Origin: a bacterium
GTDB taxonomy: Bacteria > Cyanobacteriota > Vampirovibrionia > Obscuribacterales > Obscuribacteraceae
Length of the DNA stretch: 50,499 bases
NCBI GenBank assembly: GCA_018062085.1
Contig: JAGOSY010000031.1
Coordinates: forward strand, 1-50,499
Direction: 5' to 3'
The position numbers were made by a program, and so were the translations under genes. The notes under the pieces were generated by a model that had not been told where the DNA came from, ran no database searches, and saw only the letters and a list, made by a program, of their open reading frames with translations. Position 1 is the stretch's first letter. Each line of letters starts with the position of its first letter. Below, piece by piece: positions 24,927-33,453 of the stretch.

Positions 24927-26186
24927 TTACGTTTCCTCTTTAATGGCTTGTTCTAAATAGTCTTTTTCGCTGGAATATATCACTGAGGCGGCATCAATTG
25001 TAGGGCTAATATCTTGATTTCGTGCCATCTTTTCACGCTCTTCTAGTTTTTCTCTTAAGGCTTGGTCTGGCTTGATTAGCTTCTCGGCCAGTTTGTCTCG
25101 TTCGGCGTTGCGCATAGCTATACCGGCATTAACCCAATGCAGGTATACCCAGCGAAGTAGTGGAATGAGAACGAAGAGTGTGCCGTAAATAACTAGTATG
25201 TCGGCTTGCCAGCGGTAGATGTGTACTAGGCGATGGGCGGTGAAGGCGAGCCACCAAGTGCCAGCCATGTTGAGAGTGGCGATGGCCAGTACAGGTCTGA
25301 TTTGCTCTTTTGATAAATTTGAGAATGGTACTTCCTGTTCAATTAAAGCTGGAGGAAGAAAGTTTTGCAGCACAATTTTGGGCGCTTCAGTTGGCCCGGC
25401 GCTAACTTGCAGTGAAGGAAATAGATAAATGATTGAGCCAGTTTCGCTTACTTCAGGGCGGCCATCAAAGCGGCAGAGTACTGGCAAAACAAAATCTTCG
25501 TTGCTGTCTTTTGTGGAGATTTCACTGAGTATTAGCGGTGCTAGTTGCTCGGCTGTCACCACGCCTTTATTATTGTGAATTAATTGAGCAATTAGGCGCC
25601 ATTGCTTTTCTTCAATTTCAGCATTAGGGTTTTTGTCACCAAAGAGAAAGGAGAAGCAGTTGATTAAGAAGTTGTCGTTCTTGATTCGTTCTACCTTAGC
25701 GCTCAAAGGTTGGCCGGCTAACAGTTTTGGTCTGTTCGCCTGCCAGAAAATTAGGTCGCGCAGGATGAGTAAGTCAAGAAAGGGTTGTTGCTTATTTTTC
25801 TTTTCTGTGCCAAATGTGGTAACAAAAATTGTCAGCATAACAGCGAAGATCACTACTGCCAGCGAGGCTAGTAGTATTACACCAAATGAAATTTTGAGGA
25901 TGAAAAAGCAGGTATTGAATAATAGTCGGCCTGCTTTTTCGGCGAATGCTCTTATGCCAGTGGCAAGATAGTTGTTTTGAAAGCCTGGGCTAAAGCTGTA
26001 GGCAACAAACCCAAGCTTTGATACTTCGAGGTGCCCGCCCACTTCTGAGGCTACTTCATTGAGCAAGCGGTTGCTATCATTGAGCGAAAGCCCGGTCTTT
26101 GTTGCTACGTCAGCAGCAGTTACTCTGCGACCAAGTTGGTTGATGGCACGAATGACTATTTGCTTATCGTCAGCAGGTTTGCTCAA
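24927..26186 (-). CDS. membrane protein of the At5g03900-like cyanobacterial/plastid family
   Basis: 419 aa with a TTG start at 26186; AGGG lies eight bases upstream and there is no better codon. An N-terminal winged-helix-like segment ('RAINQLGRRVTAADVATKTGLSLNDSNRLLNEVASE') precedes a transmembrane stretch (about 92-120). A soluble part carries 'LPVLCRFDGRPEVSETGSIIYLFPSLQVSA', which I recall from cyanobacterial and chloroplast proteins related to Arabidopsis At5g03900. Two or three more hydrophobic segments follow near residues 295-345. The biochemical role is unknown; iron-sulfur links claimed for the plant protein are not evident here. It starts 10 bases after the OPT transporter gene. 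Confidence 0.75.
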   Translation of the reverse strand: MSKPADDKQIVIRAINQLGRRVTAADVATKTGLSLNDSNRLLNEVASEVGGHLEVSKLGFVAYSFSPGFQNNYLATGIRAFAEKAGRLLFNTCFFILKISFGVILLASLAVVIFAVMLTIFVTTFGTEKKNKQQPFLDLLILRDLIFWQANRPKLLAGQPLSAKVERIKNDNFLINCFSFLFGDKNPNAEIEEKQWRLIAQLIHNNKGVVTAEQLAPLILSEISTKDSNEDFVLPVLCRFDGRPEVSETGSIIYLFPSLQVSAGPTEAPKIVLQNFLPPALIEQEVPFSNLSKEQIRPVLAIATLNMAGTWWLAFTAHRLVHIYRWQADILVIYGTLFVLIPLLRWVYLHWVNAGIAMRNAERDKLAEKLIKPDQALREKLEEREKMARNQDISPTIDAASVIYSSEKDYLEQAIKEET

Positions 26187-26196
26187 GTTTTAGCCC

Positions 26197-28065
26197 TTAG
26201 TGACTAGCGGTGAGGGCACCCATGGCTTGAATGATGGCGATGACGGCACACATGAGCGATTCGCCAGCTACGGCCCCAGAGGCTACTGGTACTACGTATA
26301 GTTCAGCGCTTTTCTTAGAAACCCAGCGCCAGATCATTGCTATCAGAGCGCCTAAGAAGAAAGCAAAGGCATTGCTAAATGGCATTACCCAAGATAAGCC
26401 AAGGCCCATGGCTGATGGTACGTATGGTTTCCATTTTTTGCTGGCAAATTTATCGAGCAGGGCCAAAGCTATACCAATTAGACCAGCAATGAGCATGCCC
26501 CAACGAGCCGTCACCGGAACAGTCTCAATGCCTTGACTCAGGGCGAGAGCTACTGATTTCCAGATGTTCACCGATGGTGGTTCAAAGGCTTCTAGAGCGG
26601 CTTTGTTGGGCACCATTAGGTACCAGGCTGGTACCACAGCTGCTACTCCAAAGAAGACTCCTGCCAACTGCGCTTGAAATTGTTTTCTGGCATTGGCACC
26701 AAGCAAATAGCCGCTCTTTAAATCGGTTAACAAGTCAGCTGAGCTTGAAGCAATATTAGCTGTGACCGATGCAGCCATAAGGTTAGTGACAATATTTTTC
26801 GGTGCCACCACTGCTACAGCGAGCTGTGTAATTTTGCACATGGCACTCATTGGTGTCACATCTGTTTCGCCCGTGGCGCGGCAGGCCACTAAGCCAAGAA
26901 AGAAGCTCATGACGATGGTCATTATGCCGACCAAAGGCGAGATAGAGAAGGCTAAATATTGCAGGGCAATACTAGCAATAGCTAGCGGTACGATGCCCCA
27001 AACAAGCCATTTTAGTGGTACTTCAATGTCAGCCAAAGGGTCTATATTTTCTGCGTCTTTCTTCACCTGAACTATATTTAGTGAGCGCAAAATAGTTTTC
27101 CATTCAAGAGTAAAAGCAGTGAGGCCGCTTGTTACCATAATGGCTGTGCCGCTCCATAGAGCCCATTCTTTGATGATGGCTTTGGGGGCGCTGATTTCGT
27201 GCGCGTTAAGTGCTTGGGGCCCGAAGAATAAATAGAGTGCGAGCGAACCAACTAGCATTGAAAGTGATACACGCATGCCAACCAGCATGCCAGCCCCAAG
27301 TAAGAGTAAGCTGGGCTCCCAGCCAAAGCCTGGGGTATCTTTTAGGTTGACCCCTAGGCTGCGACCGCCAAATGGAATTAATTCAGGTATTTTTAGTTTG
27401 GCTGCAATTTGCCATGCAAATTCGCCTTTGCCAAGAAAGCCAACGGCGGCACCTGCTACTAAGGCAGCCACTAACGAATAGGCCTGGGTGACTGCTTCTT
27501 TGCACTGGCCATGCAGGCTCTTTAGGGTTTCAGCCGCTGCAATGCCTGAAGGAAAAGGCAGTTGCTCGATATTAATCATCTGCCGCTTCATGGGAACGGC
27601 CAGAAAGACACCCATCATGGCGGAGACAAATGTCCAGGGCAGTAGGGTTGTCCAAGGTTGGTGTTCGCCAGTAATTAAAAGCAAGGCACCAAAGGCGATA
27701 CCTACAGTGGCACCTGTTGAATAGCCCGCCGCTGAAGCGGTTGACTGCATGCAGTTATTTTCTAGTATCGACATGTCAGATACCTTAGGAAAGGCCACTC
27801 TGATGCAGCGCCAAATGACAAAGGAGAGCACGCAGGCAGTGATTGCTACACCAAATGCCCAACCCACTTTGAGCATGGTGTACAAGTTTGAAATTGACAT
27901 TAGCATTCCGAGCGCGCCGCCCATAAGCACGGCCCGCCAAGTAAATTGCGGTACTGTGTCGCCTTGATAAACAGTTCTAAGCCAGAGCTGGTCAGTAGTC
28001 TCACCTTCTCTTTCAGGTTCTAGAGTGATACTACCGTGGTCTAAGGGAGACGATTTTTCTTCCAT
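26197..28065 (-). CDS. OPT family oligopeptide transporter
   Basis: A 622-residue integral membrane protein with about 15 hydrophobic segments. Motifs are typical of the bacterial OPT/YSL branch: 'FTWRAVLMGGALGMLMSISNLYTMLKVGWAFGVAIT' at the start, 'PFPSGIAAAETLKSLHG' near residue 170, and 'SSSADLLTDLKSGYLLGANARKQF'. These carriers import small peptides or metal chelates by proton symport. The gene follows gdhA by 36 bases in the operon, which suits a role in feeding amino acids to glutamate metabolism. Only a weak Shine-Dalgarno is visible. Confidence 0.93.
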   Translation of the reverse strand: MEEKSSPLDHGSITLEPEREGETTDQLWLRTVYQGDTVPQFTWRAVLMGGALGMLMSISNLYTMLKVGWAFGVAITACVLSFVIWRCIRVAFPKVSDMSILENNCMQSTASAAGYSTGATVGIAFGALLLITGEHQPWTTLLPWTFVSAMMGVFLAVPMKRQMINIEQLPFPSGIAAAETLKSLHGQCKEAVTQAYSLVAALVAGAAVGFLGKGEFAWQIAAKLKIPELIPFGGRSLGVNLKDTPGFGWEPSLLLLGAGMLVGMRVSLSMLVGSLALYLFFGPQALNAHEISAPKAIIKEWALWSGTAIMVTSGLTAFTLEWKTILRSLNIVQVKKDAENIDPLADIEVPLKWLVWGIVPLAIASIALQYLAFSISPLVGIMTIVMSFFLGLVACRATGETDVTPMSAMCKITQLAVAVVAPKNIVTNLMAASVTANIASSSADLLTDLKSGYLLGANARKQFQAQLAGVFFGVAAVVPAWYLMVPNKAALEAFEPPSVNIWKSVALALSQGIETVPVTARWGMLIAGLIGIALALLDKFASKKWKPYVPSAMGLGLSWVMPFSNAFAFFLGALIAMIWRWVSKKSAELYVVPVASGAVAGESLMCAVIAIIQAMGALTASH

Positions 28066-28101
28066 CTTCTTTGTTTTCTACTTTCTAATTTTTGTGGCAG
28101 T

Positions 28102-29370
28102 TTAATTATGAGGACTGTTGAGCATGCAGAAGCCTTCATTGTCGAGCCCGCGCAGCGAAGTAGCTCTAGCTACTCTGGTGATACCAAGCTGAAAAGCGGC
28201 AGTACGCAAATCGCATTCGTTTGATTTTGCTAGATGCTTTATTTCTTTGTAGGCATCGAGAATCAAGAGCTTCAACTCTAGATTGACCCGCTCTAGCCGC
28301 CAGCGGAACTGTTGCACGTTTTGAACCCATTCAAAATAGCTGACCATGACGCCGCCAGAATTAGCAAAAATATCAGGCACAATTATTTTGTCGTGCTTGA
28401 TTAAATATTCATCGGCTTCAGGGGTGGTGGGGCCATTAGCGCCTTCGATGATAAATTTGGCCTTTATATCTTTCATGTTCTCTTTGGTAATGACATTACC
28501 GAGAGCAGCAGGAATGAGCACGTCACAATCACAGCTAAAGATAGCGTCGGCTGAAATTTCTTTGGTATCAGGGAAGCCTTTGACACCGCTGTTTTCGCGC
28601 ACATAGCGCATGAGGTGTTCGACATCGAGGCCCTTAGAGTTGTAGATGCCGCCCGTTAAGTCGGCCACTGCCACCACTATTCCACCCATTTGATGAATGA
28701 ATTGAGCGGCCCATGAGCCAACGTTACCAAAGCCTTGAATGGCAAATTTGGTCTTAGCGAAGTCCATGGTGTAGTCGCCTAAAATAGCTTCGCAGACAAA
28801 GGCAATACCTTGACCAGTAGCTTGCTCTCGCCCTTCGCTACCACCTAATTCGATGGGTTTTCCGGTCACCACTGCTGGTGTCCAGCCGTGATATTTAGAG
28901 TATTGATCGACTATCCAGGCCATAGTCTGTGAGTTTGTGCCCATGTCTGGGGCGGGAATGTCGAGGCCGGGGCCGATGATGTCGTGAATTTGGTCTATGA
29001 ATGAGCGGGTGATGCGCTGTAATTCAGCGTGAGAAAGTTTGGAGGGGTCGCAGTTGATACCGCCCTTGGCACCGCCGTAAGGAATATTGGCTACCGCCGT
29101 TTTCCAGGTCATCAGGGAAGCTAGTGAATTGACTTCATCGGGGTCAACTTCGGGGTGATAGCGCAGTCCGCCTTTCATGGGGCCACGGCTATTGTCGTGC
29201 TGTACGCGAAAGCCGTTGAATACGCCGAGTTCGCCGTTGTCTAGTTCAACTACTACTTCGACTTTGACTTCGCGTCGTGGTGCCATTAAAACAGTTTCTA
29301 GCATTGAGCCAACATGCAAATGCTTTGCTGCTCGCTTGAAATAATAGTTGGTCGCTTCTGATGCCCGCAT
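28102..29370 (-). CDS. gdhA: glutamate dehydrogenase (Glu/Leu/Phe/Val family)
   Basis: Interconverts glutamate and 2-oxoglutarate with ammonia and NAD(P). The 422-residue length fits the hexameric class I/II enzymes. Substrate-site motifs 'RGPMKGGLRYHPEVDPDEV' and 'VANIPYGGAKGGINCDP' (with the catalytic lysine in AKGG) lie in the first 110 residues. The dinucleotide fold 'FAIQGFGNVGSWAAQFI' lies near residue 215. Cofactor preference cannot be decided. Strong Shine-Dalgarno GGGAGG before the ATG. It is first in an operon with OPT transporter, At5g03900-like, MOSC and DUF2490 genes. Confidence 0.96.
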   Translation of the reverse strand: MRASEATNYYFKRAAKHLHVGSMLETVLMAPRREVKVEVVVELDNGELGVFNGFRVQHDNSRGPMKGGLRYHPEVDPDEVNSLASLMTWKTAVANIPYGGAKGGINCDPSKLSHAELQRITRSFIDQIHDIIGPGLDIPAPDMGTNSQTMAWIVDQYSKYHGWTPAVVTGKPIELGGSEGREQATGQGIAFVCEAILGDYTMDFAKTKFAIQGFGNVGSWAAQFIHQMGGIVVAVADLTGGIYNSKGLDVEHLMRYVRENSGVKGFPDTKEISADAIFSCDCDVLIPAALGNVITKENMKDIKAKFIIEGANGPTTPEADEYLIKHDKIIVPDIFANSGGVMVSYFEWVQNVQQFRWRLERVNLELKLLILDAYKEIKHLAKSNECDLRTAAFQLGITRVARATSLRGLDNEGFCMLNSPHN

Positions 29371-29469
29371 CGCTGCCTCCCATTAGGTTTCTAATAGGTT
29401 AGCACCTTGGTTTCTCGCTCAGCTCAAGACTTAATGCAAGAAAGGCCAATTTTGATTCTTAGATTTGGG

Positions 29470-30072
29470 CTAGAAACTGCCCATTGCTACTGGCGCATAG
29501 CCTCTGAACATATAGGCTGCTTGGTGGGCGGCTTGTTCGACTGTGGCAGCTTTGCCTTTTTTGAGAGTCTCGACGTGGCCTTTGACAAATTCGATTCTTT
29601 CTATTGCTGGCATGGCCGGCACTCTAATCACTTTGACATTTCTTGAGGCATAGCAATGCTCAAGAATGACACTTATTTCTTTGGTGAACTTTAGGTTCTC
29701 ATTCTGGCGAATTTCATTGGCTTCGAAGAATGACAAGGGCTCGATTAAAAAGGCCACGTCGTACTGTGATGAGTCCAAATTGCTGAAGGCTGAAGGCACG
29801 GGCAGTTTGTCGTGCAGATAATAGGCTTCTCCGTCGAACAAACCACGGTCTAGAATGACTGTTTGGTCAAAATCGAGAATTGAGGCTTCTGCTGACTGTT
29901 GCCGTTTTAAGACTTCTGCCTGAAACTTTTGTCTGTCAACCCAGGGTAATATTCTCCCTTCTTTGATGATTTGCGTGGCAATTTCGTTGACGATTCGATA
30001 TCCCAGTTGACCAAGGCCATTGACGATTGTGGTTTTACCGACCGACGGTCCGCCTGTGATCACTGCTTTCAT
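29470..30072 (-). CDS. P-loop NTPase, AAA_28-like
   Basis: A small nucleotide-binding protein of about 200 aa. The Walker A 'GGPSVGKTT' begins at residue 7 when read from the ATG at 30072; a GTG at 30087 would add five residues. A Walker B-like strand 'TVILDRGLFDGEAYY' follows, with 'YDVAFLIEPL' and an Arg-containing lid region. The layout resembles AAA_28 and thymidylate/nicotinamide-ribose-kinase-like proteins that phosphorylate a small substrate, which is not identifiable here. The C-terminus is a helix rich in Ala. It is a single gene between gdhA and the patatin gene. Confidence 0.78.
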   Translation of the reverse strand: MKAVITGGPSVGKTTIVNGLGQLGYRIVNEIATQIIKEGRILPWVDRQKFQAEVLKRQQSAEASILDFDQTVILDRGLFDGEAYYLHDKLPVPSAFSNLDSSQYDVAFLIEPLSFFEANEIRQNENLKFTKEISVILEHCYASRNVKVIRVPAMPAIERIEFVKGHVETLKKGKAATVEQAAHQAAYMFRGYAPVAMGSF

Positions 30073-30183
30073 GTTGCCAACACTCACTGTAGGGGTTTTC
30101 AGGTGCTATCAGGACTGTATGTTTTTTTTAGGCACTATACAAGGTGAGATTTCTCATATTTGTGGGAAGGCTCCCCCTTACCT

Positions 30184-31299
30184 CTAATAATTTTTGCCAG
30201 ACGGCATCGCTTTGAGTAGTTCCCTTACCGCTGGCATCGCCGATTCTGCCGCTGTTTCGCCAGCTTTAATGGCTAGTTTGACATCGCTGGTTTTGGTTGA
30301 AAGAACAGCTATGCCGTTTGTTCTCGGTTGAATGATCAATTGGGCTAGCCCAGTCTGTGATCTATCCACGCTGGCCAGCATGATGTTGATGGCGCGCTTG
30401 CTGACACTGCCAATTTTGCGAAAGGACTTACCGTTTTCGGTCTCGAAAGGTTCGTCTATATTAATGGCAATCACGGCCACTTCGCTTTCGGCTCCAAGCT
30501 CGTGAGCCAAAAGCCTTGCTTGTTCGACTGGTAAATTGGCTTGAATACCGCCATCTACTAGTAGCGCCATAGAGGGCTCACCGTCTCTAATGGCGACATT
30601 GTCGGGGTTAGCCGTATCGAAAGGTACAGGTTGGCGCAATGCTGGAATAGCGGAGCTGGCTTGTATGGCTCGACCTAGATTGCCAGCTCTGATGACATAG
30701 GGTTTAGCAGTGAGCAGGTCAGAACAGACCGCGCCGTATTTAATAGGTAGGGCTTCAATGGCTCTATCCTCAAGCTGCACTTGGGCATTAACATAGTTTC
30801 TAAAGCGATTGCCGCGGTAGAGACCGTCATAGGGATGGTAGCCAAATAGGTGGGGAATGAAGAATATGGGCACTGCCATGATGCGAACGGGAATAGGAAC
30901 GGTTAGATAAGAGCGCAAAAAAGACTTTTTCAGTAATATCTTTTCTATTTCGTCCGCGCTCAGGCCAGAGCAGTAAAAGCCACCGACAATAGCACCGATG
31001 CTGGTGCCTACTATGGCATCGACTTTTATGCCATTCTTCGCCAGTATTCTTAATACGCCGACGTGGGCGGCACCGCGGGTGCCACCGCCTCCAAGAGCGA
31101 GCACCAATTTCTTCTGTTGCCTAGTGGCTACAAGTGCTTTTTCTCCTCTTTGTACACCTTCTATATGTTGTGCAGCTTGTCGGTCTTGTACTGCTTGTTG
31201 ATTTTGCGCTAACGACGGTGTTGCAAGTGCAAGGCAGGTAGCACAGGCAAGTAGGCTGCTCAAACTAAGTTGGCTACTTAAACTAAGTCGGTGTGTCAT
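30184..31299 (-). CDS. exported patatin-like phospholipase
   Basis: Lipid acyl hydrolase, 371 aa from the ATG at 31299. The frame extends to 31410, but GGGAGA before 31299 and the immediate signal peptide ('LALATPSLAQ') fix the start. Patatin motifs are complete: oxyanion loop 'GGGGTRG' (about 70-76), nucleophile Ser100 in 'GTSIG', and the dyad Asp in 'VDGG' near residue 250. A predicted export signal and Gln/Ala-rich N-terminal segment suggest action in the periplasm or on outer-membrane lipids. It is similar to the RssA/YchK-type bacterial group in domain size. It diverges from the desaturase gene. Confidence 0.92.
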   Translation of the reverse strand: MTHRLSLSSQLSLSSLLACATCLALATPSLAQNQQAVQDRQAAQHIEGVQRGEKALVATRQQKKLVLALGGGGTRGAAHVGVLRILAKNGIKVDAIVGTSIGAIVGGFYCSGLSADEIEKILLKKSFLRSYLTVPIPVRIMAVPIFFIPHLFGYHPYDGLYRGNRFRNYVNAQVQLEDRAIEALPIKYGAVCSDLLTAKPYVIRAGNLGRAIQASSAIPALRQPVPFDTANPDNVAIRDGEPSMALLVDGGIQANLPVEQARLLAHELGAESEVAVIAINIDEPFETENGKSFRKIGSVSKRAINIMLASVDRSQTGLAQLIIQPRTNGIAVLSTKTSDVKLAIKAGETAAESAMPAVRELLKAMPSGKNY

Positions 31300-31537
31300 G
31301 GTCTCCCTGTTTTCGAAGCTGACAGAATTTGCGAAGGTAGACAAAAGTTTTACTTTTGTAACTGGTTTTAAGGGGCTATTGTGGCTTCTTCTAATATTAA
31401 CGAACTTCAAGAATTAGGTATTTAGTGGCTTTGAGCCGCGATCTCGGCTAAAATCAGCCTTAAGTATGAGAGATTGACAACTGCTTATCATGCTATAAGT
31501 AAAGGACTTTGCAAGTTCGTTTAAGGCAAAGAATATT

Positions 31538-31554
31538 AGGGGGCTCACAACTTG
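31538..31554 (+). promoter_or_regulatory. ribosome binding site fixing a TTG start
   Basis: AGGGGG (31538-31543) lies eight bases before TTG (31552-31554), the only plausible start of the desaturase. The next in-frame Met is after the first histidine box. The rare start codon with a strong Shine-Dalgarno suggests tuned translation. Confidence 0.7.
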
Positions 31555-32493
31555 GATTTTTCAGCCTGGAACACTCCAACTACATGGGTGACATTCGCTG
31601 CTTGGTTTTGCGTTTCGTACGTTTACCTGGCTATCGGCATCACTGGTGGCTACCATAGGCTACTCACTCACAAGTCTTACAAAGTGCCAAACTGGTTGAG
31701 ATATTTCATCGTTTCTGGTGGATATTTCGCTCTAATGGGCGCTCCGATTTCATGGGTCGCTGTGCACAGACTGCACCACCAGAAATCTGACCAGCCTGGT
31801 GATCCCCATTCACCTCGCGATGGTTTCGAACATGCTCTTTATAAGTGGATGTTCGACATGGAGAAACGCCAATCTATTGAAGAAATTCGTAAGCAGGTGC
31901 CTGATTTGCTTGAGGACAAGGTTCTCTGCATGCTTGGCACCGATCACTCAGCCAAGCAAGCTCAACTTTGCCTCTGGGTCAATATTGTTGCCCGCGTAAT
32001 CATCCTATTGGCCTTCGGCCCTGTGGCCTTCACTGCTAACTTGATTGCTTCTGTTCTCGTGTTCTGGAGTCCTCAATTCGTCAATACTTTCTGCCACCTG
32101 CCAAGCTGGGGCTACCGCAACTATGAAGTGCGTGATGATAGCCGCAACGTGCCATGGGTAGGCCTTATGGCTATGGGCGAAGGTTGGCACAACAACCACC
32201 ATGCTTTCCCTAAATCAGCTCAGCATGGCATTAGATGGTTTGAGTTCGATGCTACCTGGATGATGATTTCATTCTTTGAGAAAATTGGTTTGGCCACTGA
32301 TGTAATCAGACCTACTCCAGCTCTTTCTCCAGCAGAAATTGCTGCGGCGAAAGAGGCAAAAGCAGCTCGTGATGCTAAGCAAGCTGTTGCCGCTCCAGTA
32401 TCCCTCTCCACCACATCTGACAGCGCTGAGCTGGTAACTGCTCCAGCTGAAGTCGTTGAAATGGTCAAAGAAAAGGAACTAGTCGAAATCTAG
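31552..32493 (+). CDS. fatty acid desaturase, acyl-CoA/acyl-lipid delta-9 type
   Basis: Introduces a double bond into saturated acyl chains using O2 and an external electron donor at the cytoplasmic membrane. The 313-residue protein has the three His boxes of the stearoyl-CoA desaturase family: HRLLTH (35-40), HRLHH (72-76) and HNNHH (about 213-217), separated by hydrophobic membrane segments. The C-terminal 55 residues are an Ala/Glu/Val-rich soluble tail without a cytochrome b5 domain. Translation starts at TTG (31552) after AGGGGG. A strong terminator follows the stop. Positional specificity (delta-9) is by family resemblance only. Confidence 0.93.
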   Translation: MDFSAWNTPTTWVTFAAWFCVSYVYLAIGITGGYHRLLTHKSYKVPNWLRYFIVSGGYFALMGAPISWVAVHRLHHQKSDQPGDPHSPRDGFEHALYKWMFDMEKRQSIEEIRKQVPDLLEDKVLCMLGTDHSAKQAQLCLWVNIVARVIILLAFGPVAFTANLIASVLVFWSPQFVNTFCHLPSWGYRNYEVRDDSRNVPWVGLMAMGEGWHNNHHAFPKSAQHGIRWFEFDATWMMISFFEKIGLATDVIRPTPALSPAEIAAAKEAKAARDAKQAVAAPVSLSTTSDSAELVTAPAEVVEMVKEKELVEI

Positions 32494-32518
32494 ATAATTG
32501 TTTTGCACTAAAAATCTG

Positions 32519-32556
32519 AGAAGCGCTTCAAGTTGAATGAAGCGCTTCTGTTTTTT
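32519..32556 (+). terminator. rho-independent terminator
   Basis: AGAAGCGCTTCA (32519-32530) and TGAAGCGCTTCT (32538-32549) form a perfect 12-bp stem with a 7-base loop, followed by GTTTTTT. It ends the desaturase transcript. Confidence 0.95.
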
Positions 32557-32610
32557 ATAGACTAAACTAAACAAGGATTGTAGTTCTGGATTGAAGAGGT
32601 GCCTGATTAA

Positions 32611-32952
32611 ATGAGATTGTTATCGGTTGTCTGTAGCTTAGCTCTCGCCTTGAGCAGTCTGTTCAGTATGTTTTTGCCAGTTGAGGCAAAAGAATGGTCT
32701 ATTGATGATCGCCAACAAGCGCTGATGCAGCAAGTCAATGAAGGCCAGAAAGCGAAAGAGTTGACTGTCAAAGAGGCTAAGAGTCTGCGCAAAGATTTGG
32801 CCAATCTCGCTAAGAAGAAAGCCAAGATGAAAGCTAAGGCCGATTCTAACAATACTTTGACCAAAGAAAATCAGACTGAATTAGAAGGCGACCTTAATAA
32901 GATTAGCGTTGACATTCAGAAGCTCAAATTAGAGAAACGTGTACAGAAATAG
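32611..32952 (+). CDS. small exported helical protein
   Basis: 113 aa, unknown function. A signal peptide of about 26 residues ends 'LPVEAK-EW'. The mature 87 residues are highly charged helix (Lys, Glu, Gln, Leu) with the motif 'LMQQVNEGQKAKELTVKEAKSLRKDL' and a second 'LTKENQTELEGDL'. These match the module repeated in the large exported protein at 321-1832, so both probably belong to one paralogous envelope family. GAGGTG precedes the ATG by nine bases, and a clear terminator follows. A lone small helical protein like this may bind a larger partner. Confidence 0.78.
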   Translation: MRLLSVVCSLALALSSLFSMFLPVEAKEWSIDDRQQALMQQVNEGQKAKELTVKEAKSLRKDLANLAKKKAKMKAKADSNNTLTKENQTELEGDLNKISVDIQKLKLEKRVQK

Positions 32953-32995
32953 TTCTGGCGCCAGTCGGCTAATGTCTCGCTTTAGTATAAAGTAT

Positions 32996-33030
32996 AAGGG
33001 GCACCACTTACGGTGCCCCTTGTCTGTTTT
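32996..33030 (+). terminator. rho-independent terminator
   Basis: AAGGGGCACC (32996-33005) pairs with GGTGCCCCTT (33012-33021) around six bases, followed by a T-rich stretch. It ends the small helical protein transcript and may also act on the converging holin-like gene. Confidence 0.85.
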
Positions 33031-33046
33031 CACGCTAGTGCTTGGT

Positions 33047-33433
33047 CTAGTCGTATTTGTGGCTTTTCGGGCTAGTTATTACACCAATGAAGAGCATCAT
33101 CAGTCCGCCCCATAGGGCTGGCACCCAACCTTGAATGGTGAGATAACCCGGCATCAGGTCAGCAAGCACTTTGAGGGTTATGGCCGGAATGAGCCAGAAT
33201 CCTAAAATCCAGGCTGGTATGAGAACCAGCAGCGCCAGGCCAAATGTTGTGATTGTGAGAACTGTAGTGAGCAAAATTGCTAGGGCCTCAACTACCCAGC
33301 CGATAAAGGCAAAGACGAAGCCAGCCGCCAGCGCGCTCATAAAGCTGCCGTGGGTATCAATGCCTTTAATCATGGGGAATACCCAGTGAAAGGCAGCTGC
33401 AATTAAGACTAGTCGAATTAGGTAGGCTTTCAT
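33047..33433 (-). CDS. four-helix membrane protein, phage-holin-4-like (DUF360/PF04020 type)
   Basis: 128 aa with four hydrophobic segments and the pattern 'TTFGLALLVLIPAWILGFWLIPAI' seen in the widespread bacterial membrane family historically labelled 'phage holin family 4'. Despite the name these are usually ordinary chromosomal proteins of unknown function. There is no endolysin or phage gene nearby. GGAGG lies close before the ATG. It starts 20 bases after the stop of mmsA, so the two may share a transcript. Confidence 0.78.
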   Translation of the reverse strand: MKAYLIRLVLIAAAFHWVFPMIKGIDTHGSFMSALAAGFVFAFIGWVVEALAILLTTVLTITTFGLALLVLIPAWILGFWLIPAITLKVLADLMPGYLTIQGWVPALWGGLMMLFIGVITSPKSHKYD

Positions 33434-33453
33434 GCCTCCATCATAACCCTAAT

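Noticed and set aside
33047..33433. Prophage, because of the holin-family label
   Set aside because: No integrase, capsid or lysin genes are present; this family is common in ordinary chromosomes.
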